Shown piece after piece: positions 7,136 to 16,182 of a DNA stretch of 64,000 bases. Made by a program: the position numbers and the translations under genes. The first letter of the stretch is position 1. Each line of letters opens with the position of its first letter. The notes below the pieces were generated by a model. That model was given only the letters and a program-made list of their open reading frames with translations. It did not search any database and was not told the DNA's origin. This DNA comes from Pseudonocardia autotrophica (GTDB taxonomy: Bacteria > Actinomycetota > Actinomycetes > Mycobacteriales > Pseudonocardiaceae), in the NCBI RefSeq assembly GCF_003945385.1, contig NZ_AP018920.1, positions 5,518,001 to 5,582,000 of the forward strand, given 5' to 3'.

Positions 7136-10100
7136 TCACGAGCGCATCAGTGCCTGCACGATGTCCAGGTGCCGGCGGCTCTCGTCCGAGACGTCGCCGC
7201 GCGCAGATTCTCGCTCGTGGATCCGTGAGACGACGGCGTCATCGACGTTCCTGGAGCGGGCGACCTCCAGGAGGTGGTCCGTCTCCGCACTGGAGATCCC
7301 GCCGCTGTCCAGCGCCAGGACGACCGCGTCGGCGTAAGCCGTCTCGGCGGCATCGGCACCTCGGACGGCCGGAATCCGCCGTGCTGGAGCCACCCCGCCG
7401 CCGCGATGCAGGACCCGCCCGGAGGGCCGTGCGGGGCTCCACGGCCCGGGGATCGCCGCCGGGGTGACGCCGAGATCCAGGACGTTCGCCGTACCCGCGC
7501 TCGCGATCTGCGCGGCCAGCAGTGCTGCTGTGGCACGTGCATCACCGAGAGCGGTGTGCGCCGAACGGAGTTCCACGCCGAATGCGGCGCAGGCGTCCGC
7601 CAGGCCGCGGCCGGCTCGATCGGCCGACCCCGGCAGCCGGTCGATCAGTTCCATCGTGCACAGCAGGGGCCACGCCGGCGGGAGCGCCCCGATCCGCTCG
7701 AACTCGGCCCGCAGGAAGGAGAGGTCGAACCGCACGTTGTGCGCAACCACGACCCGCCCGGCCAGCAGATCTGCCAGGTCCCCCGCCACATCGGAGAACG
7801 ATGGCGCCCCGGCGAGATCCTCCGGTCGCAGGCCGTGCACGTCGACCGGGCCGGGATCACGCCCCGGATCCAGCAGGGTGTGCCAGCTGTCCTCGACCGA
7901 GCCGTCCGACCGGCACCGGACGACGGCGATCTCGACGATCCGGTGCCCGGCTCCCGGCGCCAGACCGGTCGTCTCGACATCGACGACGGCGAATCCGGTG
8001 CCGCTCGGGATACCGCGGGACAGCCCCACCTCGGGTGCTGCCGGAGCCGGGGCGGCATGGTCGGTGGGTACGGGTGCCGGGGTTCGGTGCCGGGCCCAGT
8101 CCCACACAGCGTCCACATCGAGTGCGCGCGCCGCGTACGCCTCGTCGAGCAGGCCGGGGGACAGCACGTCGTCCCACTTCTCCTCGGCCTTGGCCGCAAC
8201 CGACGCCGCCAGGTGGGTGGGATCCGGCGGGACAGCGCGGGCGAGTGCACCCAGTGCCTCCTCGACGACCGCCACCGGCGCCGTGACCCGCAGCGCGGGT
8301 CCTTCACGGTCGCCCCGCAGTCCACGCTGGTGCAGGGCTACGAGCAGTGTGTCGAGCATGCGGTCGCCCCGCCACGGCAGCACCAGGGTGGATCGTCCGT
8401 TCGGGATCGTGTCGCGATCGTGCAGCCGGAGCCGCTCGAACGCGGAGCGAGCCGCGGCGAGCAGATCGCGAGCACCGTCGTCCAACAGGTCCGCGATGCC
8501 ATCATCCTCACCCCGGTAGATCGCGAGCATCTCGGCGCGGACACGATCATGCACCCGGGCGGCCCCGCCGCCCGGGAAGGCGACCACGGTGCCCTGGCTG
8601 TCCGGGACGACCTCCACCAGGCAGTCGGACTGGTGCACCGCGATCACCCGCCATCGGCGCCCCGCGAGAACGAGTCCGCGGTCCGGCACCAGCGGCGAGG
8701 CCGCACTCACCGAGCCGATCTCCTGGCCGGCTGCGACCACCCGGTAGGCGGCGGGTGTGGCGAACGCGGCGAGGAATCCGTAGTGCTCGATCTCGCGTTC
8801 GCCGCGTAGCCCCGGCAGCAGCGTCCCGTCGCCTGCGGTCGTCAGGAGCTCCGCACCGTGCATCGCGCCGAGCAACCGGTGGAACGTGTCGCCCCCGACC
8901 CGGCGGAACGGCCCGCGGGAGCAGAGGGCCGACTCGGCCTGATCCGGACCGACCCCGCCGAACTGTGCGGTGAGCGACAGCACCTGCTGGACGAGCGTCG
9001 ACAGATGAAGTCCACCGTGCTCGGGTGGTTCGCACCAATCGTGCACGCGGACCAGCCGGAGCATCGCGAGCGCCTGGACGAGCTGGGGACGCAGCTCGTC
9101 GACCGGCTCGGGATCAACACCGAGGTCGGGTTCCGCGACGTAGATGCGGAGGATCGACGGCTCACCGGGCCGGCGACCGGAGCGGCCCCAGCGTTGCCGC
9201 AGGGCCGCTACCGAGGGCGGCGGCCCGACCTGCGCGACCTCACGCACCTGGCCGATGTCGATCCCCATCTCGAGGGTCGACGTGCACACCGCCGTTCCGG
9301 GTAGATCGGCGCCGCGCAGCCGGTCCTCGACGTCCTCCCGCTCAGCTTTGGACAGGCTCCCGTGATGCGCGAAGAACTCGTTCGGTGTGCGCCTGCGCTC
9401 GCACTCCTGCCTGAGCCGGTCGGCGTAGTACTCGACATCGGTACGGGCGTTGGCGAAGACGAGGTTCGTCGAGCCACGCAGGCTGCTGTACAGGCGCCGC
9501 GCAATCGCCGACGAGCCCCCCGTCCCGGCTGTCACGGAGTGTGCGTACACCCGGGTACGCCGGGACCTCCCGTCCACCGCAGATTCGATGATGTGCACCC
9601 GGGGCCCTCCCCCGGGGCGCAGCGCCTCGGCCGCGTCGTCGAGCTTTCCGACGGTCGCAGACAACCCGATCCGTGGAACCCGGCGGCGCGCGAGCAGGTC
9701 GATCCGGTGCATCAGTGACGCGAGCTGCGCACCGCGGGGACTCCCCGGGAACGCGTGCAGCTCGTCCACGATAACGAATCGGAGATCTCCGAACAGGGCC
9801 TTCGCCCGGTCGCCCCGATGACAGAAGATCCCCTCGACCGACTCCGGAGTGATCAGCAGCACGCCCGATCGGTCGCGCCAGACCCTGGTGCGCCGGGCAG
9901 CCGTCACGTCCCCGTGCCACGGGTGGACCGGGATGCCCAGCTCCTCGCCGATCGGTTCCAACCGCCGCGTCTGGTCGTTGATCAACGCCTTCAGCGGGGA
10001 GAGGTAGAGCACCTCCACCCCATCGGGTGCCCGGCCGGAGGCCCTGCGCTCGACCAGATGCGACAGCGCCGGGAGGAAGGCCGCCTCGGTCTTCCCGGCC

Positions 10101-10261
10101 GCTGTCGCGGCTGTGATGAGTATGTCCCGGTCCGCCGCCAGCACCGGCTCGACGGCCCGCGCCTGCACGTCGTGCAGTCCGGTCCAGCCCTGCCCGTGGA
10201 TCCAGCGCCGAACGGGTTCCGCGAGCCGGGCGTAGGCGGTGTCAGAAGCTGACGAGGTCAT
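7136..10261 (-). CDS. Lhr-like DEAH helicase fused to DEDDh 3'-5' exonuclease
   Basis: Large DNA-processing enzyme of 1041 residues, last gene of a three-gene operon. Helicase core: Walker A ATAAGKT (52-58), DELH box (166-169), SAT (201-203) and motif VI QRWGRSGR (356-363), of the Lhr/BrxHI kind. After a roughly 350-residue middle region and a Pro/Ala linker, a DnaQ-like exonuclease follows: ExoI DVETTGL (D761, E763), ExoII HNVRFD (D846), ExoIII HTALGDARA (H902, D907). All catalytic acids are present. The start overlaps the preceding ATPase gene by 20 bp, implying coupled translation. Helicases of this class occur in BREX loci. A helicase and exonuclease on one chain suggests it unwinds and degrades DNA (inference). 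Confidence 0.88.
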   Translation of the reverse strand: MTSSASDTAYARLAEPVRRWIHGQGWTGLHDVQARAVEPVLAADRDILITAATAAGKTEAAFLPALSHLVERRASGRAPDGVEVLYLSPLKALINDQTRRLEPIGEELGIPVHPWHGDVTAARRTRVWRDRSGVLLITPESVEGIFCHRGDRAKALFGDLRFVIVDELHAFPGSPRGAQLASLMHRIDLLARRRVPRIGLSATVGKLDDAAEALRPGGGPRVHIIESAVDGRSRRTRVYAHSVTAGTGGSSAIARRLYSSLRGSTNLVFANARTDVEYYADRLRQECERRRTPNEFFAHHGSLSKAEREDVEDRLRGADLPGTAVCTSTLEMGIDIGQVREVAQVGPPPSVAALRQRWGRSGRRPGEPSILRIYVAEPDLGVDPEPVDELRPQLVQALAMLRLVRVHDWCEPPEHGGLHLSTLVQQVLSLTAQFGGVGPDQAESALCSRGPFRRVGGDTFHRLLGAMHGAELLTTAGDGTLLPGLRGEREIEHYGFLAAFATPAAYRVVAAGQEIGSVSAASPLVPDRGLVLAGRRWRVIAVHQSDCLVEVVPDSQGTVVAFPGGGAARVHDRVRAEMLAIYRGEDDGIADLLDDGARDLLAAARSAFERLRLHDRDTIPNGRSTLVLPWRGDRMLDTLLVALHQRGLRGDREGPALRVTAPVAVVEEALGALARAVPPDPTHLAASVAAKAEEKWDDVLSPGLLDEAYAARALDVDAVWDWARHRTPAPVPTDHAAPAPAAPEVGLSRGIPSGTGFAVVDVETTGLAPGAGHRIVEIAVVRCRSDGSVEDSWHTLLDPGRDPGPVDVHGLRPEDLAGAPSFSDVAGDLADLLAGRVVVAHNVRFDLSFLRAEFERIGALPPAWPLLCTMELIDRLPGSADRAGRGLADACAAFGVELRSAHTALGDARATAALLAAQIASAGTANVLDLGVTPAAIPGPWSPARPSGRVLHRGGGVAPARRIPAVRGADAAETAYADAVVLALDSGGISSAETDHLLEVARSRNVDDAVVSRIHERESARGDVSDESRRHLDIVQALMRS

Positions 10262-11540
10262 CGTCGGCGTCCTCGTCCAACGGCTCCAGGTCCGGGTTGG
10301 TCTCCACGGCGACGCTCGTCTGGCCCAGTACCTCCTGCCAGCCGCGCCCCGGATTCTGCTCCAGCAGGGCGAGAAGGTCGCAGAAGGCCTTGATCGTGTT
10401 CCGCGGGGTACGGAAGTACGCCTCGCCGATCTGGCGGCGGCAATGGGCCATGAATGCGTCGATCGCCTCGTCCGGAACGAGGTACTTGTCCGGATCCCCG
10501 GAGGCGTGCACGTGCCGCACGTTCTCCAGCAGCACGTGGAAGTCCTCCTGCGAGAGCTGTTCCAGTCTCAGCACCGGACCCGAGTAGTCGACCAGATCGT
10601 CCGTGGCGAAGCGGTTCTCCCCGAGCCGGGAGGCGAGCGCACCGTACGAGTGGAGGCCGCGACGCGAGTCGGCCAGGAAGTCCGGGGTCCCGCCGAATAC
10701 GAAGCCGAGCCCTTCGGCATTGCCCTGCAGGACATCGTTGACGATCCGCAGGATCTGCTCGTAGTTGGCCTCGCGGGCACCCTTGTGCGCGATCTTGTAC
10801 AGGTTGACCATCTCGTCCAGGCACACCAGCAGGCCCTGGTACCCGGCGAGCCGGACGAAGCGGGCGAGCAGCTTCAACTGGTCGTAGAACGAACTGTCGT
10901 CGACGATCGTCCGGACGCCCAGATCGGACCTGGCTTCGGTCTTCGTGGAGTACTCGCCGCGGAGCCAGCGGACCGCGTGCGCCTGCAGCGCGTCGTCGTC
11001 GGTGTCGTGACCGCGCCAGTAAGCGTCGATGACGTGCGCGAAGTCGTACCCGCCGACGAGCTCGGTGAGTTCCTCCAGCCGGGAGCGGATGACCTTGCTG
11101 GGGCTGGTGCCCTGGTCGCGGGCCGTATCCATCGCCTGGGTGACGAACCGTTCGACGACCGCCGCCAGAGCGCCGTCCGGACGGGCCTGGGTGCCGGTGT
11201 TGCGCATCAGCTCGGTGTAGAGCCCGCGCGCCTGCCCCCCGGAGGACGCCAGACGGCGCCCCGGGTTCAGGTCCGCGTGCAGGGTGACCAGCTTCTTCTG
11301 GGCCGCGACAGCACGGACGAGGTTCAGGAAGAACGTCTTTCCCGACCCGTAGTCGCCGATCACGAACCGGACGGCCGAACCGCCGTCGGAGATCCGTGCG
11401 ATGTCGGCCAACAGCGCGCTCAGCTCCTGGTGGCGACCGACCTGGATCAGATGCTGCCCCGTGCGGGGCACGACACCGGCCCGCAAGGACTGGATGAGCG
11501 CGTCACGCTCTCGGGCCTTGATCCGTACGGGTCGGTTCAT
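10242..11540 (-). CDS. BrxD-like P-loop ATPase (BREX ATP-binding domain)
   Basis: AAA+-type ATPase of 432 residues. Walker A is GDYGSGKTFFL at about 62-72 and Walker B is LLVCLDEM near 240. The sequence around them (FVIGDYGSGKTFF, HADLNPGRRL) and the C-terminal FRTPRNTIKAFCDLL segment fit the BrxC/BrxD family (formerly DUF2791), known from BREX phage-defence loci. Its ATG overlaps the stop of the upstream TerB-domain gene (ATGA), and its own end overlaps the helicase start, so the three proteins are probably made together. No PglX methylase, PglZ or BrxC-length ATPase is nearby, so this is not a complete BREX system. The acidic tail (LDEDADDDLVSF) is a plausible contact site. Confidence 0.85.
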   Translation of the reverse strand: MNRPVRIKARERDALIQSLRAGVVPRTGQHLIQVGRHQELSALLADIARISDGGSAVRFVIGDYGSGKTFFLNLVRAVAAQKKLVTLHADLNPGRRLASSGGQARGLYTELMRNTGTQARPDGALAAVVERFVTQAMDTARDQGTSPSKVIRSRLEELTELVGGYDFAHVIDAYWRGHDTDDDALQAHAVRWLRGEYSTKTEARSDLGVRTIVDDSSFYDQLKLLARFVRLAGYQGLLVCLDEMVNLYKIAHKGAREANYEQILRIVNDVLQGNAEGLGFVFGGTPDFLADSRRGLHSYGALASRLGENRFATDDLVDYSGPVLRLEQLSQEDFHVLLENVRHVHASGDPDKYLVPDEAIDAFMAHCRRQIGEAYFRTPRNTIKAFCDLLALLEQNPGRGWQEVLGQTSVAVETNPDLEPLDEDADDDLVSF

Positions 11541-13621
11541 ACGCGCATCTCCTCCAGAACTTCACGGTCGACGGCAACGGCGCCGCCGTCCTTCAGCTCG
11601 ATCACGGGGTCCCCGACGATGTCGAACGCGGCCTCGTTCACGACGTCCAACGCACCGTCCGGCAGGACCGCGAGCAGCGAGCACGCCCGCTCGAGCTCGG
11701 GCCTGGTCCACACACCGGCCTCGGCCAGCTCGAACAACAGAGCGGAATGGCGGCGATCCAGCCCGCCGACGGTCTCCTCCGAGGAGGGGCTCGGTTCCGG
11801 CGCCGGGGCCTCCTCCGCCTCGTCCTCTTCCTCGTCTTCGTCCTCGGCGAAGATCGCGCCGAGAAGAGCCCGCACGTCGGCGTTCGAGGATTGAGTGCGA
11901 GCGAGTCGTTCTTGGTCCAGGGCCACGAGCCGGGGCATCCCCGCAGCCCTGGAGGCACCCGGTTCCTGCGGTCGATCAGGCGAGGCACCGGGATCCACCT
12001 GCCCGGTCGGGCTCACCTCGACCTCCGGCACATCGGTCGTGCTCGGACCGGACAGCCGCGCCTCGGCCTCGGCGACGTCGACGCCCAGCAGGCGGTAGAC
12101 CGCGACGACGGTGCGGCGTTCCGCCTCGTCGACCCGGCCGTCCACCATCGCGACGTCGGTGACGGCGACGGCGAGTTCTCTCCGTGCCTCCTCGTTCAGG
12201 TCTCGGGTCCGGACCGCGACCTCATCGAGGTCGATGGCCTTCGCCCCGACGAGCCGGCGATGCGCGGCGAGCCGCGCTCGCTCGGCGACGGTCAGATCCT
12301 CGATCCGGTCGAGCCGGTCGGCGAGCAGCCCGGCCTCCGCATCGTCGACGCTGCCGTCCGCGGCAGCGACGGCAAGGCACAGCTCGGACGTGACCGCGGC
12401 GAGCACGTAGGACGACGACGGAGCCGCCGCAGCCGCCGCTCCGGTCCGGAAGAGCACCACTGGACCGTCCGGTGGGATCGGGCGCCCACCGAACCGGACG
12501 TCCGGTTCGATACCGATGCCGCGCCTCTCGAGGATCTGTGCGAGCGCGACCGAGTCGGCCTGGTCCAGCCGGCCGTCCGCGACACCGGCCGTCCACAGCG
12601 CGGTCAGCTCCCGCCCCGAGACCACCACCGGGGCGGTCTCGGACGAGTTCTGCACCGCCCACTCGATGAGCGGTGCCGCAGCGGCTCCGGCCGGGCTTTC
12701 GGCGAGCAGCAGCTCGGGCAGCAGTGCAGCGGCAGCGATACCGGACACCCGGTCCGGGTGCCGGGTCGCCCACCTGGCGAACGGTTGCAGCTCCCGCTCG
12801 ACGGCGTCGGTGATCTCAGCCAGCGTCGCGGACGGCTGAGGATGGGTCACGACGTCGGACGCATCTGCGATCGTCCGGTCGACCGGCCGTGGCAACGAGG
12901 GGTTGTCCGGCACGTAATCGAGCACCAGCCGGCGACGGCGGGTCGGTACCGGCAGTCCCTGTGGATATCGCTCGCCGAAGCGGTGCCGCCACAACGAGGC
13001 GAACAGCTCGGGAACCCGACTCGCGGCGTCCTGCCGCGGTAGTTCGGGGTGGTACCACGCCCACGCAAGAGCCCACTCCGCGGTGACTGGCTCCCGGGCC
13101 AGTGCCCGGCGACCGATCTCGACCGCCAGCTCCGCCGGTGGGCCGGCCGCCATCGGGTCGAGTGCAGGTGCTCCGGCCGACCGGTCCAGCGCCGAAAGCC
13201 TGGCGACGAGCGCAGCGACAGCCGGCGACCGGCCGTAGACGGCACCGATCGCTCGTACTTCGGCCAGCAGGGTCGGGTCGTCGTCACCGTCGACGATCAT
13301 GCGACGCTCGAGTCCCCACAGGTACAGCTCCGGCCACACGGTGGGCGCCTCGGGCGCCCGCCGCCCCGATGCGAGCCACACCAGGTACGCCGCGCGGGCC
13401 GAGGGGCTGAGCCGGTCATAACGGAGATCGGTGACGGTGGTCGCGCCCCAGTCCGGAGATCGCCCGTCGACCTGCAGGTACGGATCCACGGTCGACGGCT
13501 CGTCACCCGGACCGAACCAGAACGCTCCGCAACGGATGGCGATCCCGGCGACGGTGACGGCTCGGCCCGGCGGGCACCAGTCCGCTCCAGCCGGGACCGA
13601 ATCCACGTTCCCCGTCGTCAC
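11537..13621 (-). CDS. TerB-N/TerB-C domain protein, first gene of the ATPase-helicase operon
   Basis: Soluble protein of about 694 residues. The N-terminal region (LSPSARAAYLVWLASGRR, then YLWGLERRMI) matches the TerB_N type. The middle has two TerB-like helical units with acidic repeats (AAADGSVDDAEAGLLADRL and VAMVDGRVDEAERRTV), which in TerB bind metal. An acidic low-complexity stretch (EDEDEEEDEAEE) precedes a TerB_C-like end (DRRHSALLFELAEAGVWTRPEL). These domains are known from tellurite/stress Ter systems and DNA-processing operons. GTG 13621 is chosen because an AT-rich promoter-like patch lies at 13670-13690. ATG 13729 would add 36 unconvincing residues. The stop overlaps the ATPase start by 4 bp. 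Its role is unknown; sensor or scaffold is a guess. Confidence 0.8.
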   Translation of the reverse strand: MTTGNVDSVPAGADWCPPGRAVTVAGIAIRCGAFWFGPGDEPSTVDPYLQVDGRSPDWGATTVTDLRYDRLSPSARAAYLVWLASGRRAPEAPTVWPELYLWGLERRMIVDGDDDPTLLAEVRAIGAVYGRSPAVAALVARLSALDRSAGAPALDPMAAGPPAELAVEIGRRALAREPVTAEWALAWAWYHPELPRQDAASRVPELFASLWRHRFGERYPQGLPVPTRRRRLVLDYVPDNPSLPRPVDRTIADASDVVTHPQPSATLAEITDAVERELQPFARWATRHPDRVSGIAAAALLPELLLAESPAGAAAAPLIEWAVQNSSETAPVVVSGRELTALWTAGVADGRLDQADSVALAQILERRGIGIEPDVRFGGRPIPPDGPVVLFRTGAAAAAAPSSSYVLAAVTSELCLAVAAADGSVDDAEAGLLADRLDRIEDLTVAERARLAAHRRLVGAKAIDLDEVAVRTRDLNEEARRELAVAVTDVAMVDGRVDEAERRTVVAVYRLLGVDVAEAEARLSGPSTTDVPEVEVSPTGQVDPGASPDRPQEPGASRAAGMPRLVALDQERLARTQSSNADVRALLGAIFAEDEDEEEDEAEEAPAPEPSPSSEETVGGLDRRHSALLFELAEAGVWTRPELERACSLLAVLPDGALDVVNEAAFDIVGDPVIELKDGGAVAVDREVLEEMRV

Positions 13622-13847
13622 AGCGCCGCTGCTCCCGTCCTCGCCGAAGACCGCCCGGGCCCGAGCCCGAATACAAAAGGGTGTCAGATACTCCGCAGAG
13701 CGCGCACGATCAGCCTGATCGGCAGGCATCGTGGTGCGGCAAACGGACCTGCTGAGACCTTCGAGGACCGTCCCCCCGGTGTTACCGCTCGTCCCGGAGG
13801 CCGACATCCGCCATATCGTGTCGACACAGCCGATTACCGGAGGGCTT

Positions 13848-15278
13848 GTGACAACCCGCTTCCCGCCGCCCCCGCCGACCCCCGGCGCGACCCCGCTCGC
13901 GGTCCGCCTGCGCGAGCTCGTCGCGCAGGCCCCGGACGCGCCGCTGGCCTCCGACGGCGACACCGTGCACACCAGGGCCGGGTTCGACGCCCGCACCAAC
14001 CAGCTGGCCCGCGCGTTCGCCGATCGCGGGGTGGCGCACGGCGACCTGGTCTCGATCGCACTGCCGAACACGGTGCGGCACCTGGAGTGTTCGGTCGCGG
14101 CGTGGAAGCTCGGCGCGGTCCCCCAGCCGCTCTCGGCGCGGCTGCCGGCGCCGGAACGGGACGCCGTGCTGGAAATCGCCCGGCCGGCGATCGTCGTCGA
14201 CACCGATCCGCCGGACCCGGCCGGATACGACGACGGCCCGCTGCCCGACGTCGTCGGGCCGTCCTGGAAGGCGCCGACCTCCGGTGGCAGCACCGGGCGG
14301 CCCAAGCTGATCGTGGCCGGGCAGGCCGCCTGCGTGGAGCAGGTGCTGGCCCGGGTCGACGGGCTGCGCATCGACCGCGACGGCGTCCTGCTCTGCACCG
14401 CGCCGCTGCACCACAACGCGCCTTACATGTTCTCGCTGATGGCGTTGCTGCAGGGCCATCACGTCGTGCTGATGCAGCGGTTCGACGCGGCCCGCACGCT
14501 GTCCCTGATCGGGGAGCACGGTGTCACCTGGCTCTACGTCGTCCCGACGATGATGGGCCGGATGCTGCGGCTGCCCGCGGCGGACTGGGCGTCGGCGGAC
14601 CTCGGTTCGCTGCGCACCGTCCTGCACGTCGGCGCGCCCTGCCCGCCGCAGGTCAAGCGCGGCTGGCTGGAGCGGGTCGGGCCGGAGACCGTGCTGGAGA
14701 TCTACGCGGGCACCGAGTCGCAGGCGGGTACCGCGATCGACGGCCGGGAGTGGCTCGCGCATCCGGGCTCGGTCGGCCGGGTCACCCGCGGCCGGATCAC
14801 GGTGCGCGACGACGACTTCCGCGAGCTCCCGCCCGGCCGCACCGGCGAGATCTGGATGCGTCCCGACGGCCCGCCGACCTACCACTACCTGGGGGCCACC
14901 GCCCGGCAGCGGGACGGCTGGGAGTCGCTAGGCGACATGGGTTCCTTCGACGCCGACGGCTACCTGCTGCTCGCCGACCGGCGAGCGGACATGATCCTGG
15001 TCGGTGGGGCGAACGTGTATCCGGCGGAGGTCGAGGCCGCGCTGCTGGCACATCCGGAGGTGCACGACGCCGTCGTCGTCGGGCTGCCCGACGAGGACTA
15101 CGGCCGGATCGTGCACGCCGTCGTCCAGGCCGACCCGGCGTCCGGTCTCGCCGACCGGCTGCGGGAGCACATGGCCGCCCTGCTCGGGCCGCAGAAGCTC
15201 CCGCGCAGCTACGAGTTCGTCGACCAGCCGCTGCGGGACGACGCGGGCAAGGTCCGCCGCTCCGCGTTCGCCCCGTAG
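13848..15278 (+). CDS. Class I adenylate-forming enzyme (acyl-CoA synthetase type)
   Basis: ATP-dependent carboxylate-activating enzyme of 476 residues that would make an acyl-adenylate and then an acyl-CoA. The AMP-binding loop is TSGGSTGRPKL near residue 145. The adenine-pocket segment is EIYAGTESQAGT, the hinge GYLLLADRRADMILVGGAN, and a C-terminal PRSYEFVDQPLRDDAGKVRR carries the likely catalytic lysine. It is shorter than typical 500-550-residue acyl-CoA synthetases, mainly at the N-terminus. GTG 13848 follows GGAGGG. An RraA-family gene begins 24 bp downstream and is probably co-transcribed, hinting at catabolism of an aromatic or oxo-acid substrate (inference). Substrate unknown. Confidence 0.87.
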   Translation: MTTRFPPPPPTPGATPLAVRLRELVAQAPDAPLASDGDTVHTRAGFDARTNQLARAFADRGVAHGDLVSIALPNTVRHLECSVAAWKLGAVPQPLSARLPAPERDAVLEIARPAIVVDTDPPDPAGYDDGPLPDVVGPSWKAPTSGGSTGRPKLIVAGQAACVEQVLARVDGLRIDRDGVLLCTAPLHHNAPYMFSLMALLQGHHVVLMQRFDAARTLSLIGEHGVTWLYVVPTMMGRMLRLPAADWASADLGSLRTVLHVGAPCPPQVKRGWLERVGPETVLEIYAGTESQAGTAIDGREWLAHPGSVGRVTRGRITVRDDDFRELPPGRTGEIWMRPDGPPTYHYLGATARQRDGWESLGDMGSFDADGYLLLADRRADMILVGGANVYPAEVEAALLAHPEVHDAVVVGLPDEDYGRIVHAVVQADPASGLADRLREHMAALLGPQKLPRSYEFVDQPLRDDAGKVRRSAFAP

Positions 15279-15302
15279 CGCCGCAGGAGAGAGGATCGTG
15301 CG

Positions 15303-15956
15303 ATGACCGATCTCCTGGGCCGGCTGCGCGACATGCAGGTGTCGTCGCTGTGCGATGCCGACAAGTCGTTCCCGGTGGTGGATCCGGCCATCCGGGCGCT
15401 CGTCCCGGACGTCACGATGGTCGGCCCCGCCGTCACCGTGAGCTGTGTGGACGACCATCTGCCGATGTTCGCGGCGCTGCGGGCCGCCACCCCCGGGGCG
15501 GTGCTGGTGGTGGCCGGGTCCGGCGGCACCAGGGCGGTCGCGGGCGAGCTGTTCGCCGGCGAGGCGAAGCGACGCGGATTGGCCGGGATCGTCGTCGACG
15601 GCCTGGTCCGCGACCTGCGCGGACTGCGGTCGACCGGGTTGCCGGTGTTCGCCCGCGGCACCTGCCCGGCTTCCGGGAGCACCCGGGATCCCGGGACGAT
15701 CGACGAGCCGGTGTCGTTCGGCGGGCTCGTGGTCGGCCCCGGCGACCTGGTCTGCGGCGACGACGACGGGCTGCTGATCGCCGCCCCGGACCGGTTCGCC
15801 GCGGTCATCGACGCCGCCGAGGGCATCGAGGCCGCGGAGCGCGCGCTGGTGTCGGCGATGCGCAACGGGCACGATCTGCACTCGCTGACCACCGTCGACG
15901 ACCACGTGGCTGCACTGGCCCGCGGCGAACAGAGCGCGCTGGGCTTCCGGGTCTGA
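15303..15956 (+). CDS. RraA/DlpA-family protein (aldolase-like)
   Basis: Protein of 217 residues of the RraA fold, which covers RNase E inhibitor-like proteins and divalent-metal aldolases such as 4-carboxy-4-hydroxy-2-oxoadipate aldolase. The core G-G-x-R-D region is visible as GIVVDGLVRDLRGLRSTGLPVFARG, followed by VVGPGDLVCGDDDGLLI, the usual metal- and substrate-binding stretch. An AGGAGAGAGG ribosome-binding site precedes the ATG. It forms a two-gene unit with the acyl-adenylating enzyme. An aldolase/lyase role in degradation is more likely than RNase inhibition in this setting, but I cannot name the substrate. Confidence 0.82.
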   Translation: MTDLLGRLRDMQVSSLCDADKSFPVVDPAIRALVPDVTMVGPAVTVSCVDDHLPMFAALRAATPGAVLVVAGSGGTRAVAGELFAGEAKRRGLAGIVVDGLVRDLRGLRSTGLPVFARGTCPASGSTRDPGTIDEPVSFGGLVVGPGDLVCGDDDGLLIAAPDRFAAVIDAAEGIEAAERALVSAMRNGHDLHSLTTVDDHVAALARGEQSALGFRV

Positions 15957-15981
15957 GCGGGCAGAGGAGACCGGCGGCCGG

Positions 15982-16152
15982 TCAGGCCGCGGACTCCCAG
16001 GTCCACTCCGGCACCATCGGGTCCGTGCAGTCCGGGCACGGCACCGCGATCCCGACGGTCTCCACCGCGGGCAGCTCGGCCTCGGTGCCGCAACCCGGGC
16101 ACCGGCACCAGGACACCTCGTTTCCGTACATGCGTTCGAGGGTGAACCACAT
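15982..16152 (-). CDS. Small zinc-ribbon protein
   Basis: Predicted 56-residue protein with two CxxC knuckles (CPGC and CPDC) separated by about 20 residues, the pattern of a zinc ribbon, and a Trp/Glu-rich tail. ATG 16152 gives MWFTLERMYGNEVSWC; a TTG at about 16167 is an alternative. No clear ribosome-binding site is visible. It is the last member of the run rpiB-nei-HAD, 30 bp after the phosphatase gene. Function unknown. Confidence 0.6.
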   Translation of the reverse strand: MWFTLERMYGNEVSWCRCPGCGTEAELPAVETVGIAVPCPDCTDPMVPEWTWESAA

Positions 16153-16182
16153 ACGTGTAATTCGCAAGCGCAGGCGCCGGGG

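Noticed and set aside
7136..13621. Complete BREX system
   Set aside because: Only BrxD-like and helicase components are present; no PglX methylase, PglZ phosphatase, BrxC or BrxL is seen in the window.
13622..13729. N-terminal extension of the TerB-domain protein from ATG 13729
   Set aside because: The added residues look random, no ribosome-binding site fits, and an AT-rich promoter-like patch lies inside; kept only as an alternative start.
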